From: an uncultured Bacilli bacterium | Lineage (GTDB): Bacteria > Bacillota_I > Bacilli_A > RF39 > UBA660 | Direction of reading: 5' to 3' | Length of the DNA: 25,976 nucleotides | Assembly (NCBI GenBank): GCA_934101495.1 | Contig: CAKORG010000016.1 | Coordinates: 1 to 25,976, forward strand | In this document: piece by piece, positions 1-6,595 of the stretch | Layout: each line of letters begins with the position of its first letter | Numbering within the stretch: position 1 is the stretch's first letter | Notes under the pieces: model-generated | Databases searched by the model: none | What the model was told of the DNA's origin: nothing | What the model saw: the letters and a program-made list of their open reading frames with translations, nothing else | Position numbers and translations under genes: made by a program

Positions 1-530
1 GAATCTGTACAAATACATTCTAAAATATCTCCATTTATTTTAAAGTTAATACCTGTTAATAATGGTCTTACTTCTTGAGTTGATAATGCATAAGAAGTTT
101 GATTAATTATTTCTCTTAAAACTTCAGACTTAATATTAATAGCATCATCACTTTTTTCTATATTTATATTTGGATAATCACTTGGATTATAACAATTTAA
201 TCTATATTGGTTATTTGGTGTACTAATTTTAATCTTTAAGTTATCTTCAACTTCAAAATCGATTTTCTCACTAGGCATCTTTCTTATCATATCAACAAAA
301 TATTTACTTTGAATAATAATTCTACCTTTTCCTTCAAGCATCTTTATATTTTCATGACTAATAAGAACCTTTATAGTAAGTTCTGAATCACTAGCAAGTA
401 GTTCTATTCCCTTTTCACTAACATCAAATACTATCCCATTAAGTACTGGTATTGTAGTCCTTTGACTTAAAGCTTTAGTAACATTATTTAAAGCTTCTAA
501 AATTACATTTTTTTCAATTGTCCATTTCAT
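1..530 (-). CDS. dnaN: DNA polymerase III beta subunit (sliding clamp), 3' end cut by window
   Basis: The minus strand is open from an ATG at 530 to the window edge, giving about 176 N-terminal residues of a protein usually ~370 long. It begins MKWTIEKNVILEALNNVTKA and continues with clamp-like segments such as PVLNGIVFDV and LLASDSELTIKV; the latter matches the first clamp domain, where B. subtilis has a similar 'S-D-S/L-x-I' strand. The clamp encircles DNA as a dimer and tethers polymerase III; it also recruits repair factors. A purine-rich ribosome site (AGAAGGAA) sits just upstream of the ATG. It follows dnaA in the same direction, as in nearly all Bacilli, and is probably cotranscribed with it. 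Identity is secure from position and sequence; the C-terminal two thirds are not visible. Confidence 0.93.
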   Translation of the reverse strand, partial: MKWTIEKNVILEALNNVTKALSQRTTIPVLNGIVFDVSEKGIELLASDSELTIKVLISHENIKMLEGKGRIIIQSKYFVDMIRKMPSEKIDFEVEDNLKIKISTPNNQYRLNCYNPSDYPNINIEKSDDAINIKSEVLREIINQTSYALSTQEVRPLLTGINFKINGDILECICTD

Positions 531-658
531 TTTTTATTCCTTCTTTCTTTATGTTTATTTTATTATTATTTATTAGTGGTGTTATTAATGTGGATAACCA
601 CCATATATGTACTATTTTTCTTTAAATTTCTGTATTTTTTTTACCCAAGTTATCAACA
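531..658. other. oriC: oriC subregion between dnaA and dnaN (candidate unwinding side)
   Basis: This 128-bp gap holds a perfect DnaA box at 589-597 (TGTGGATAA, i.e. TTATCCACA on the minus strand) and a one-mismatch box at 650-658 (TTATCAACA). Reading in the dnaA-to-dnaN direction, the perfect box is followed by ATTAATAACACCAC and then by TAA-type triplets (plus-strand 551-576). In B. subtilis the dnaA-dnaN gap is where DnaA opens the duplex, and the DnaA-trio consensus allows 5'-[T/A]A[G/A]-3' triplets, so this arrangement fits an unwinding site. The box is also flanked by imperfect inverted arms (GGTGTTAT and ATAACCACC). Boxes are seen directly; the unwinding role is inferred. Confidence 0.65.
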
Positions 659-2002
659 TTATTGTAACTTCATCTTAATTTCTTTTAGCATATTATTAAG
701 ATTTGGATTAGTTTCTAACTCTTCCTTTATCTTATCGATTGCAGTAGATACTGTTGAGTGGTCTCTTCCCCCGAACTCAAGTCCAATTTTCTGTAAATTT
801 TCATCTGTTTCCACTCTACAAAGGTACATCGCTATATGTCTTGGCCTTACAACTGTATTAGTTCTTCGCTTGCTTTTTAAATCATCTACCGATATTTTAA
901 AATATTCCGCGACTGCACTTTGAATTGAGCTAATCGAATTGTTGATAAATATGTTAGTATTAACATAATCATTAAGTGCCTCATTAGCGAAATCGAGTGT
1001 TATTTTCTCAGGAACCATCATTGCAGTGTAAGCTAGCAACCTATTTATAGTTCCTTCAATGTGCCTTACATCATTGACACATGAATTAGCAATATATTCT
1101 ATTACATCTTCATTTAACTTATCCTCAATACTCGTATTTTTAACCTTCGACCTTATTATATCACATCTTAAGTTAAAATCCGGAGGATAAATATCAACAG
1201 GAAGTCCCCACATAAACCTACTTCTAAGTCTCTCTTCTATTTTTTTTAGGTCATCTGGACTCTTATCACTACTTATAATAATTTGTTTATTAGCTTGATG
1301 AAGAGCATTAAATGTATGGAAGAACTCTTGTTGAGTTTTCTCAGCTTCTACTAGAAACTGTATATCATCTATAATAAGAACATCTACATTCCTATATTTA
1401 TTCTTAAAATCATTAGCATACCCTATCTTATTATTACTTGTAGCAATTCCTGTAAATTCATCTCTAAACTCATTACTTGTGGTATATAATACCTTTAATT
1501 TAGAATGGTCTTTTATATAATTACCAATTGCTTGCATCAAATGGGTTTTCCCTATTCCACTTCTTCCATATATAAAAAGTGGATTATGAATAGTTCCAGG
1601 TGCCTCTGCAACAGCCCTCGCTGCCACAAAAGCAAGTCTATTTGAGTTTCCAACTACATAATTATCAAAAGTAAACTTTGGATTTAAATTAGTATTCCAC
1701 TCTATTTCCATTTCCCTAGTTTCTTCCGGAGCAACAGGTTCAACAAAGTTATCCACTTCATCTTCCGTAATATATTTAAATGTATAATGCATTCCAGTCA
1801 TTGCAAAAAAAGCATCATCAATAATTTCCCCATAAGTTACAGATAGCATTTGTTTATGAATTTCCATTGGAACTTTTATTGTTACTACATTGTTGACAAT
1901 AGATAAAAGCTCTAGTTTTGAAAACCATATAGTATAAGCATTCTGACTAACTTGAGTTTGAATATCATTTAAAAAACGTAAAAAAAGATTATCAGTTTTC
2001 AA
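659..2002 (-). CDS. dnaA: Chromosomal replication initiator DnaA
   Basis: DnaA is the AAA+ ATPase that binds DnaA boxes and opens oriC. Visible in order (numbered from TTG at 2002): an N-terminal domain ending near residue 75 (AYTIWF is the usual domain I motif), a short linker, Walker A GRSGIGKT at ~146-153, Walker B VLIIDDIQF at ~208, an arginine-rich RLRSRF segment, and the C-terminal DNA-binding domain with the signature GGRDHSTV at ~411-418. The reading frame extends to a GTG at 2011, but GGTGAG followed by four bases and then TTG at 2002 gives better ribosome-site spacing, the same pattern used by other genes here. That start gives 447 residues, close to B. subtilis (446). Boxes upstream and downstream suggest autoregulation. 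The Walker A has R instead of the more usual G at its second position. Confidence 0.97.
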   Translation of the reverse strand: MKTDNLFLRFLNDIQTQVSQNAYTIWFSKLELLSIVNNVVTIKVPMEIHKQMLSVTYGEIIDDAFFAMTGMHYTFKYITEDEVDNFVEPVAPEETREMEIEWNTNLNPKFTFDNYVVGNSNRLAFVAARAVAEAPGTIHNPLFIYGRSGIGKTHLMQAIGNYIKDHSKLKVLYTTSNEFRDEFTGIATSNNKIGYANDFKNKYRNVDVLIIDDIQFLVEAEKTQQEFFHTFNALHQANKQIIISSDKSPDDLKKIEERLRSRFMWGLPVDIYPPDFNLRCDIIRSKVKNTSIEDKLNEDVIEYIANSCVNDVRHIEGTINRLLAYTAMMVPEKITLDFANEALNDYVNTNIFINNSISSIQSAVAEYFKISVDDLKSKRRTNTVVRPRHIAMYLCRVETDENLQKIGLEFGGRDHSTVSTAIDKIKEELETNPNLNNMLKEIKMKLQ

Positions 2003-2011
2003 AAACCTCAC

Positions 2012-2330
2012 CCCGCTAACTAAATTTCCTAACTAAATTTTAACCCATTTTGATAAAAAATAAAAGAGTAAATTTACAATTTTGATAACTTTTTTTTAAT
2101 CCCCAAAATTATCCACATAAAATATCCCTAAGATATGCCAAATTTAACATGTTATCAACACTATCAACAAAATATTGTTAACTCTATACTTACTAACATC
2201 ATATCAACAAACATAATTTTGATAAAATGTTGTTAATTCTGTGAATAATTTTTATTAGTTATCAACAAATTATCCACAATCAACAAAAATGACTAGTTAT
2301 TAACAAAATTATATGCTATAATGATTAAGA
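2012..2330. other. oriC: Origin of replication, main DnaA-box cluster
   Basis: This 325-bp gap upstream of dnaA carries many DnaA boxes. Perfect TTATNCACA matches: TTATCCACA at 2109-2117 and 2270-2278, and TGTGAATAA (TTATTCACA on minus) at 2240-2248. Near matches: TTATCAACA at 2152-2160 and 2259-2267, CTATCAACA at 2161-2169, ATATCAACA at 2201-2209, TTATTAACA at 2297-2305. The boxes at 2259-2278 are nearly contiguous. The region is very AT-rich and separates leftward dnaA-dnaN from the rightward rpmH block, so replication forks probably diverge here. The dnaA promoter must also lie in this gap; I could not pick a convincing one. Confidence 0.9.
2314..2322 (+). promoter_or_regulatory. Extended -10 promoter of the phosphoesterase gene
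   Basis: TGCTATAAT is an extended -10 element (TGn plus TATAAT at 2317-2322) without a good -35. Transcription would start near 2329, only about 8 bases before the ATG at 2337, so the mRNA would be almost leaderless. It overlaps the edge of the DnaA-box cluster. Confidence 0.5.
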
Positions 2331-2336
2331 TGTAAA

Positions 2337-3155
2337 ATGGAAAAAGTAGCAATATTAAATGATATCCACGGAAACCTTTATTTATTAAATAAGGCTTTAG
2401 CATATCTCAGGGATAAAAATATCTCTAAATATTTAATATGTGGTGATTTTCTAACAGATGGACCTGATGATAACAAAATAATTGATATATTAAAAACAAT
2501 ACCTTGTGAAATCATACTAGGTAATCGTGAAGAATTTATTTTAAATATTTCTCCAGACTTAAGTAACTTAAATGAAAAAATGTATCCTTTGTATTATACA
2601 TATAAAAATTTAACCAAAGAAAATTTAAAATTTATCAAAAACTTACCAACATCAAAAATTATAGAAATAGGTGATTACAAAATATGCATGTCACATGGAA
2701 GTCCATATAAATCTCGTGATTTAATAAATGACAAATCAACCAATATTTTTAAAAATTTAATAAAAGACTATCCTGCAGACATTTATCTATTTGCTCACAC
2801 TCATGAATATTTTAGTACTGAGTACCAAAATAAACTTTTTCTAAACTCCGGAGCTATCAATTGTTTCATAGGAAAAAAATGTGTAACAACTTTTGGCATA
2901 ATTACTTTAAACGATGACTTAGTACTTTATGAACAAGTTGAACTACCATATGACTTTGATGATGTAAAAGATTATTACTTAAAAAGCAAATATTATGAAG
3001 AATTTCCCGAATGGACAAATATAGTTCTATACATACTTAAATATGGAGTTAATTATAATGTTAAATTTTCCAGAAGTTATGACTATAGCAAAAGTATGAA
3101 AAACAATTTCTACAAGTTTGTTTTTATCTATAATCTTCCAAAATTAATTAATTAA
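2337..3155 (+). CDS. Calcineurin-like metallophosphoesterase
   Basis: A 272-residue protein with the metallophosphoesterase signature in order: D-x-H in LNDIHGN (residues 7-12), GD in ICGDFLTDGP (35-43), GNRE (62-65, where GNHD/E is usual), SHGSP (119-123) and AHTHEY (153-158). These bind two metals in phosphodiesterases and phosphatases of the YfcE/PrpE-like type. There is no signal peptide or membrane segment, so it should act in the cytoplasm. Residues after about 200 have no motif I recognise. Substrate cannot be told from sequence. It is inserted between the origin and rpmH, a place normally without a gene in Bacilli, and has its own extended -10 promoter with a very short leader. The GNH to GNR change affects a residue that normally contacts the phosphate or metal site. 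Confidence 0.85.
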   Translation: MEKVAILNDIHGNLYLLNKALAYLRDKNISKYLICGDFLTDGPDDNKIIDILKTIPCEIILGNREEFILNISPDLSNLNEKMYPLYYTYKNLTKENLKFIKNLPTSKIIEIGDYKICMSHGSPYKSRDLINDKSTNIFKNLIKDYPADIYLFAHTHEYFSTEYQNKLFLNSGAINCFIGKKCVTTFGIITLNDDLVLYEQVELPYDFDDVKDYYLKSKYYEEFPEWTNIVLYILKYGVNYNVKFSRSYDYSKSMKNNFYKFVFIYNLPKLIN

Positions 3156-3209
3156 TAGGTGCTTTTTTCAAAAAATAGACATTTTTAATTTAATAAAAAG
3201 CAATTTTTC

Positions 3210-3239
3210 TTGACTTATTCCCTAAATTAATATTATAAT
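3210..3239 (+). promoter_or_regulatory. Promoter of rpmH-rnpA-yidC-jag
   Basis: TTGACT (3210-3215) and TATAAT (3234-3239) are separated by 18 bp, a good vegetative promoter about 35 bp upstream of the rpmH start. Confidence 0.75.
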
Positions 3240-3273
3240 AATAACGCTATTAAAGAAAAGGAGAAATTATATT

Positions 3274-3396
3274 ATGAAAAGAACATATCAACCAAATAAA
3301 AGAAAAGCAGCAAAAAAACATGGATTTTTTGCTCGTAAAGAAACTGATATTTTAAAGAATCGTCGTAGAAAAGGACGTAAAGTTTTATGTAAGTAA
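3274..3396 (+). CDS. rpmH: 50S ribosomal protein L34
   Basis: A 40-residue, very basic protein beginning MKRTYQPNKRKAAKKHGFFA and ending RRRKGRKVLCK, which is the L34 signature at both ends. It is preceded by AAAAGGAG about ten bases before the ATG. L34 is part of the large ribosomal subunit. Family members are usually 44-47 residues; here the middle stretch normally reading like STKNGRKVLA is replaced by a shorter ETDILKN, so about four residues are missing. It heads the conserved rpmH-rnpA-yidC-jag cluster, and a hairpin directly after its stop probably makes rpmH mRNA more abundant than the downstream genes. Confidence 0.97.
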   Translation: MKRTYQPNKRKAAKKHGFFARKETDILKNRRRKGRKVLCK

Positions 3397-3421
3397 AAAA
3401 CCACTTTAATGTGGTTTTTTT
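3395..3421 (+). terminator. Partial terminator between rpmH and rnpA
   Basis: AAAAAACCAC, loop TTTAAT, GTGGTTTTTT: a ten-base-pair stem (only four pairs strong) followed by a T run. It begins inside the rpmH stop codon. With rnpA only 15 bp further and no second promoter seen, it likely attenuates rather than stops transcription. Confidence 0.7.
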
Positions 3422-3435
3422 CCTAAAAATTAATT

Positions 3436-3771
3436 ATGAAAAGATATGAAATGGTTAAATCTCATGAAGAATTTAATGAGATTATAAATAAAGGAAATAG
3501 ACTAAAAGGAAAATATGTTTATATATTTTCTAAAAGAAAAGAATTTGATAAACCAAACTTCGGTATAGCTGTAGGTAAAAAACTAGGTAATGCCGTAGTT
3601 AGAAATAAATTTAAACGACAATTTAGAAATATTGTTGATAAAAACAGATTTCTCTTTAAAAATAACAATAATTATATTATAATGATTAAAAGGGAAGCAA
3701 ACAATGCTTCATTTAGTGAATTAGAAATAGATTTAATAAATACACTAAAGAAAGGAAATTATGAAAAATAG
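3436..3771 (+). CDS. rnpA: Ribonuclease P protein component
   Basis: This 111-residue basic protein assists the RNase P RNA in maturing tRNA 5' ends. The family signature is seen as KKLGNAVVRNKFKRQFRN around residues 48-65 (usual form K-x-x-G-N-A-V-x-R-N-x-x-K-R), and the N-terminal F-x-x-I-x-x-x-G-N-R-x-x-G-K segment (residues 13-25) is normal. The length is typical. No clear ribosome site precedes the ATG at 3436, which lies just beyond the rpmH terminator; translation may be weak. Its last 11 bases overlap the start of yidC, which uses AAAGGAAA inside rnpA as its ribosome site, so the two are translationally coupled. Confidence 0.95.
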   Translation: MKRYEMVKSHEEFNEIINKGNRLKGKYVYIFSKRKEFDKPNFGIAVGKKLGNAVVRNKFKRQFRNIVDKNRFLFKNNNNYIIMIKREANNASFSELEIDLINTLKKGNYEK

Positions 3772-4795
3772 ATTTAAAATATTAGTTTTAGTAATTGTAC
3801 TACTTTTAACAAGTGGATGTGGAAACAGTAAATATATACAAGATAAAGATAAAAAGATAGTAACATATGAAGAAACAGGCCAAATGCTTGAAAAAGATAT
3901 ATTATGTTTACCAGAAAAAGATAGTGAACTATATAATATATATAAGGAATATAGTGACCAATTAAATATAGATTTTGAAGATTTACCAGCATGTACTGAT
4001 TTTAAAATAACATCAAATGAATCTTCAGGTTTATGGGAATTCTTATTTGTAAAACCTTTGGCATATTTAATTTTAGTATTAGGTAAACTAGTAGGTAACT
4101 TAGGTATATCTCTAATACTTATAGGTCTTGCCATAAGATTAATTTTACTTCCATTTACAATCAAGAGTACAAAACAAACGATGAACATGAAGAAGGCTGG
4201 GCCTGAACTTGAAAAATTAGAAAGAAAATATCATAATAGAACCGATAATGAGTCATTAATGGCTAAAAGTCAAGAAACAATGATGATTTACAAAAAATAT
4301 AAAGTAAATCCAATGGTTGGATGCTTAATGGCATTTATTCAACTTCCATTATTCTTTGCTTTCTTACAAGCTATCTACAGAACTCCAGCAATTTATGAAG
4401 AAAGTTTATTAACATTTAATTTAGGTATGACACCACTTGTGGGTATAAAAACAGGAAATTACTTATACTTATTATTACTAGTTTTAATCGCTGTATCAAC
4501 ATATTTCTCATTTAAACAAACAATGTCACAAGCAGGAAATCAATCACCTGAAGCAGCAAAACAAATGAAAATTATGTTATATGTAATGTTAGTTGTAATA
4601 ACTTATGCATCTCTTACTCTTCCAACAGCGTTAGCATTCTACTGGATTGTAACATATGCATTCATCGCAGTACAAAATATAATAATGAATAAAGTTAATA
4701 ATAAAGACTTAACTAATAAAAAAGATAATAAAAAGGATAAAATTAAAGAAAAATTAGTTAAGAAAGAAGGTATGAAGTATGGAAAAAATAATTAA
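3761..4795 (+). CDS. yidC: Membrane protein insertase YidC/SpoIIIJ/Oxa1 family, lipoprotein form
   Basis: YidC inserts membrane proteins alone or with SecYEG. The 344-residue sequence starts with a lipoprotein signal ending in the lipobox LTSGC (Cys20), as in Gram-positive YidC. After a ~70-residue extracytoplasmic segment come the core membrane helices: ~97-131 with Arg126 (IRLILLPF), the family's conserved groove arginine; a charged cytoplasmic hairpin (KKAGPELEKLERKY); then helices at MVGCLMAFIQLPLFFAFL, YLYLLLLVLIAVSTYF, and two more in IMLYVMLVVITYASLTLP to the end. A lysine-rich tail follows. It overlaps rnpA by 11 bases and jag by 17 bases. In spore formers the SpoIIIJ paralogue works with SpoIIIAE; whether this copy does so cannot be told. 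Confidence 0.95.
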   Translation: MKNRFKILVLVIVLLLTSGCGNSKYIQDKDKKIVTYEETGQMLEKDILCLPEKDSELYNIYKEYSDQLNIDFEDLPACTDFKITSNESSGLWEFLFVKPLAYLILVLGKLVGNLGISLILIGLAIRLILLPFTIKSTKQTMNMKKAGPELEKLERKYHNRTDNESLMAKSQETMMIYKKYKVNPMVGCLMAFIQLPLFFAFLQAIYRTPAIYEESLLTFNLGMTPLVGIKTGNYLYLLLLVLIAVSTYFSFKQTMSQAGNQSPEAAKQMKIMLYVMLVVITYASLTLPTALAFYWIVTYAFIAVQNIIMNKVNNKDLTNKKDNKKDKIKEKLVKKEGMKYGKNN

Positions 4796-5384
4796 AGAAG
4801 GAAAATCTGTTGAAGCAGCATTAAGTGCTTTAATGGAAGAAAATAATCTTTCAAAAGAAGAGTTTTTATACACAAGTTCTGTTAAAAAAGGTAAATTATT
4901 TCAAGGAACAATCTATGAAGTAACAGCTTACTTAAAGACAGATATTAATAATGAAATTAAAGAATTTTTACGCAAGACTGTAGAAAACATGGGACTTGAA
5001 GTAACAATGGAAATGAGTACTAAAGATGATAGAGTAACAATCCGTATGTATTCAAATAAAGATTACATTTTAATAGGTAAAGAAGGAGCTACTTTAAAAG
5101 CTTTAGAAACTATAGCAAAACAATATATTCAAAATACAACAGGAATATATTACAAATTTAGTTTAGATGTATCTAATTATAAAGAAAAAAATAACAAAAG
5201 ATTAGAATGGTTAGCTAAAAAGACTGCCAAAGAAGTTTTAGAAACCAATATTCCTGTAGCACTTGACAACATGACATCTTATGAAAGAAGAATAGTTCAC
5301 AGTGCTTTAACAGATTTCAAAGGTATTAAAACTGAAAGTGAAGGGGAAGAACCTAACAGACATATCGTTATTAAACCGCTATAA
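4779..5384 (+). CDS. jag: RNA-binding protein KhpB/Jag (Jag_N-KH-R3H)
   Basis: Three domains are visible in 201 residues: an N-terminal Jag domain (EGKSVEAALSALMEENNL, residues 7-24), a KH domain with its GxxG loop as GKEG at 100-103, and a C-terminal R3H domain (MTSYERRIVHSAL at ~165-177, ending EGEEPNRHIVIKPL). KhpB with KhpA binds many RNAs and affects cell division and elongation in related Firmicutes. The ATG at 4779 lies within yidC with AAGAAGG just upstream, so the genes are coupled. The stop codon lies in the loop of the operon's terminator. Confidence 0.95.
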   Translation: MEKIIKEGKSVEAALSALMEENNLSKEEFLYTSSVKKGKLFQGTIYEVTAYLKTDINNEIKEFLRKTVENMGLEVTMEMSTKDDRVTIRMYSNKDYILIGKEGATLKALETIAKQYIQNTTGIYYKFSLDVSNYKEKNNKRLEWLAKKTAKEVLETNIPVALDNMTSYERRIVHSALTDFKGIKTESEGEEPNRHIVIKPL

Positions 5385-5396
5385 CAGCGGTTTTTA
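5373..5396 (+). terminator. Terminator of the rpmH-jag operon
   Basis: AAACCGCT (5373-5380), loop ATAAC, AGCGGTTT (5386-5393), then T residues. The eight-base-pair stem is perfect and contains the jag stop codon in its loop. Confidence 0.88.
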
Positions 5397-5411
5397 ATTG
5401 TCAAAATTTAA

Positions 5412-5460
5412 GAAAAATGTGTAAAAATAGTATTAAAAACATCGGAAAAATGTGTAAAAA
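5412..5460. repeat. 16-bp direct repeat pair
   Basis: GAAAAATGTGTAAAAA occurs at 5412-5427 and again at 5445-5460 (33 bp apart, same strand). The stretch 5397-5530 has no open frame of note. Confidence 0.6.
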
Positions 5461-5532
5461 CAATTTCAAAAACCTTGGAATTTGGTGAAATTTTCCTAAA
5501 ACCCAAGAAAAAAAGAACTGTGTTGGTTCAAA

Positions 5533-5750
5533 TTATTCTTTATCAAAATAAATATAACATTTATCAGAAGTAGTTCCACTAAAACTACTTTTTTTGTTGT
5601 ATCATTCGAAGTAAGTTCTCCGCCATTTTCACATTTTAAAAGAGTGGAGGTAAATACATAACCTTTATTTAGATAAGTTTCACTATCATTTCCTTCATAT
5701 TTACCAGAACAAAGTTCAGTCTCAAGTAATAATCTAATAGTATTTTTATT
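5533..5750 (-). pseudogene. Remnant of an unidentified protein gene, frameshifted
   Basis: Read on the minus strand from a stop at 5751-5753, a frame encodes KNTIRLLLETELCSGKYEGN, then about 30 more protein-like residues including NKGYVFTSTLLKCENGGEL. At a run of seven A (plus-strand T run at 5590-5596) the protein-like reading moves to another frame, giving SGTTSDKCYIYFDKE and a stop at 5533-5535. An eighth A would join the two parts. No start codon or N-terminal part is seen. Composition with three cysteines, G and aromatic residues looks like the C-terminal end of a larger, possibly secreted, protein. I cannot name the family. The bases around are gene-poor, consistent with decay. Confidence 0.5.
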
Positions 5751-5877
5751 TTATGTAACATTAAAAACAATAATAAATTATTATCTGTATAAATTAAATT
5801 TATGATAAAAATAATATATACTTATTTCTAATATAAATTAATATTATAAAATTAAATGAGGAAGGAATAAGTGCAGT

Positions 5878-6210
5878 ATGGAAAATCTTAGAATAATTAG
5901 AGAAAAAAGACATAAAAGTCAATTGAATGTAGCAATAGCAGTAGGGGTTAAACAAGAATCAATAAGTATGTATGAATCAGGTGTAAGTTATCCAAGTGCT
6001 AAAGTATTAATTGCACTTGCAAGATATTTAGAAACAAGTACAGATTATTTATTAGGTTTAACAGATGATGATACACCAATAAAATACATGAATAAAATAT
6101 TAAATAAGAAAGAAAAAGAACTCATGGAAAAGTTCATATATCTTAAAACTGAAGACCAATTAAAATTAATTGGTTATGCAGACTCATTAACCAACAAAGT
6201 AACACAGTAA
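5878..6210 (+). CDS. XRE-family transcriptional regulator (small, soluble)
   Basis: A 110-residue protein with an N-terminal helix-turn-helix of the Cro/C1 type: LRIIREKRHKSQLNVAIAVG, then VKQESISMYESGVSYPSAKV (residues 24-43) and the usual ARYLETSTDYLLGLTDD end of the domain. The C-terminal 45 residues are charged and helical (NKKEKELMEKFIYLKTEDQ) and may dimerise. GAGGAAGG lies 13 bases before the ATG, a long but usable spacing. It stands alone between two gene-poor stretches and has its own terminator. Such repressors are often left over from prophages or mobile elements; target unknown. Confidence 0.85.
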   Translation: MENLRIIREKRHKSQLNVAIAVGVKQESISMYESGVSYPSAKVLIALARYLETSTDYLLGLTDDDTPIKYMNKILNKKEKELMEKFIYLKTEDQLKLIGYADSLTNKVTQ

Positions 6211-6211
6211 G

Positions 6212-6240
6212 CAAGTTCATTTTTTAGAACTTGTTTTTTT
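6212..6240 (+). terminator. Terminator after the XRE gene
   Basis: CAAGTTC (6212-6218), eight-base loop, GAACTTG (6227-6233), followed by seven T. It directly follows the stop codon. Confidence 0.85.
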
Positions 6241-6559
6241 GATTATTGTCTACTTCACGTAATTCTTTTAATCTATTCAAATTTTTACCTCACAAAAAAG
6301 GTATCATATTCCAAAACTGCTTATTGACCTTTAAGTTGTTTTGGCTCTAATGCTGATATCTGTCCAGCAGAAAATGTATATAGAATAATCGGAGTGATTT
6401 ATATTTAAGTAATTTCATGCTTTTAAATAGGAAGGAAAGCAGTGCTGCTATTGGTATAAAGCCCTATATTTTATTTAAAGCCTTATGTAACTTATAAATC
6501 AGTCACAGGTACTTCAAGTGCCCCCCATTAGAATAAATCTTTAATTTTGTGTGAATGTG
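6241..6559. other. Gene-poor stretch before mnmE, possible decayed frames
   Basis: No intact gene is seen in about 320 bp. On the minus strand two overlapping short frames look protein-like: one containing GFIPIAALLSFLFKSMKLLK (around 6402-6461) and one ending SAGQISALEPKQLKGQ with a stop near 6325. They could be pieces of a frameshifted membrane protein gene, but I recognise no family. No tRNA or riboswitch fold was found. Confidence 0.3.
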
Positions 6560-6595
6560 TGATATAATACTTCCGATGAAAGGAAGTATTTTTTT
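6560..6595 (+). promoter_or_regulatory. mnmE extended -10 promoter overlapping a terminator-like hairpin
   Basis: TGATATAAT (6560-6568) is an extended -10. From 6566 to 6590 the sequence also forms a perfect nine-base-pair hairpin, AATACTTCC / GGAAGTATT with a seven-base loop, followed by T up to the ATG at 6596. The ribosome site AAAGGAAG lies in the 3' arm. A transcript started by this -10 would begin near 6575 and lack the 5' arm, leaving the ribosome site free; transcripts arriving from upstream would form the hairpin. Confidence 0.6.

Noticed and set aside
576..923. 115-residue plus-strand frame over the dnaA 3' end
   Set aside because: It is antisense to conserved dnaA codons and has no ribosome site or recognisable motif.
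3160..3208. TGCTTTTT / AAAAAGCA pairing after the phosphoesterase gene as a terminator
   Set aside because: The loop is 27 bases and the pairs are nearly all A-T; too weak to call.
3745..4188. Minus-strand frame of 147 residues across yidC
   Set aside because: Antisense shadow of yidC's hydrophobic codons; no ribosome site.
5521..5535. GGTTCAAAT resembling a tRNA T-loop
   Set aside because: No acceptor, D-arm or anticodon arms can be drawn around it.
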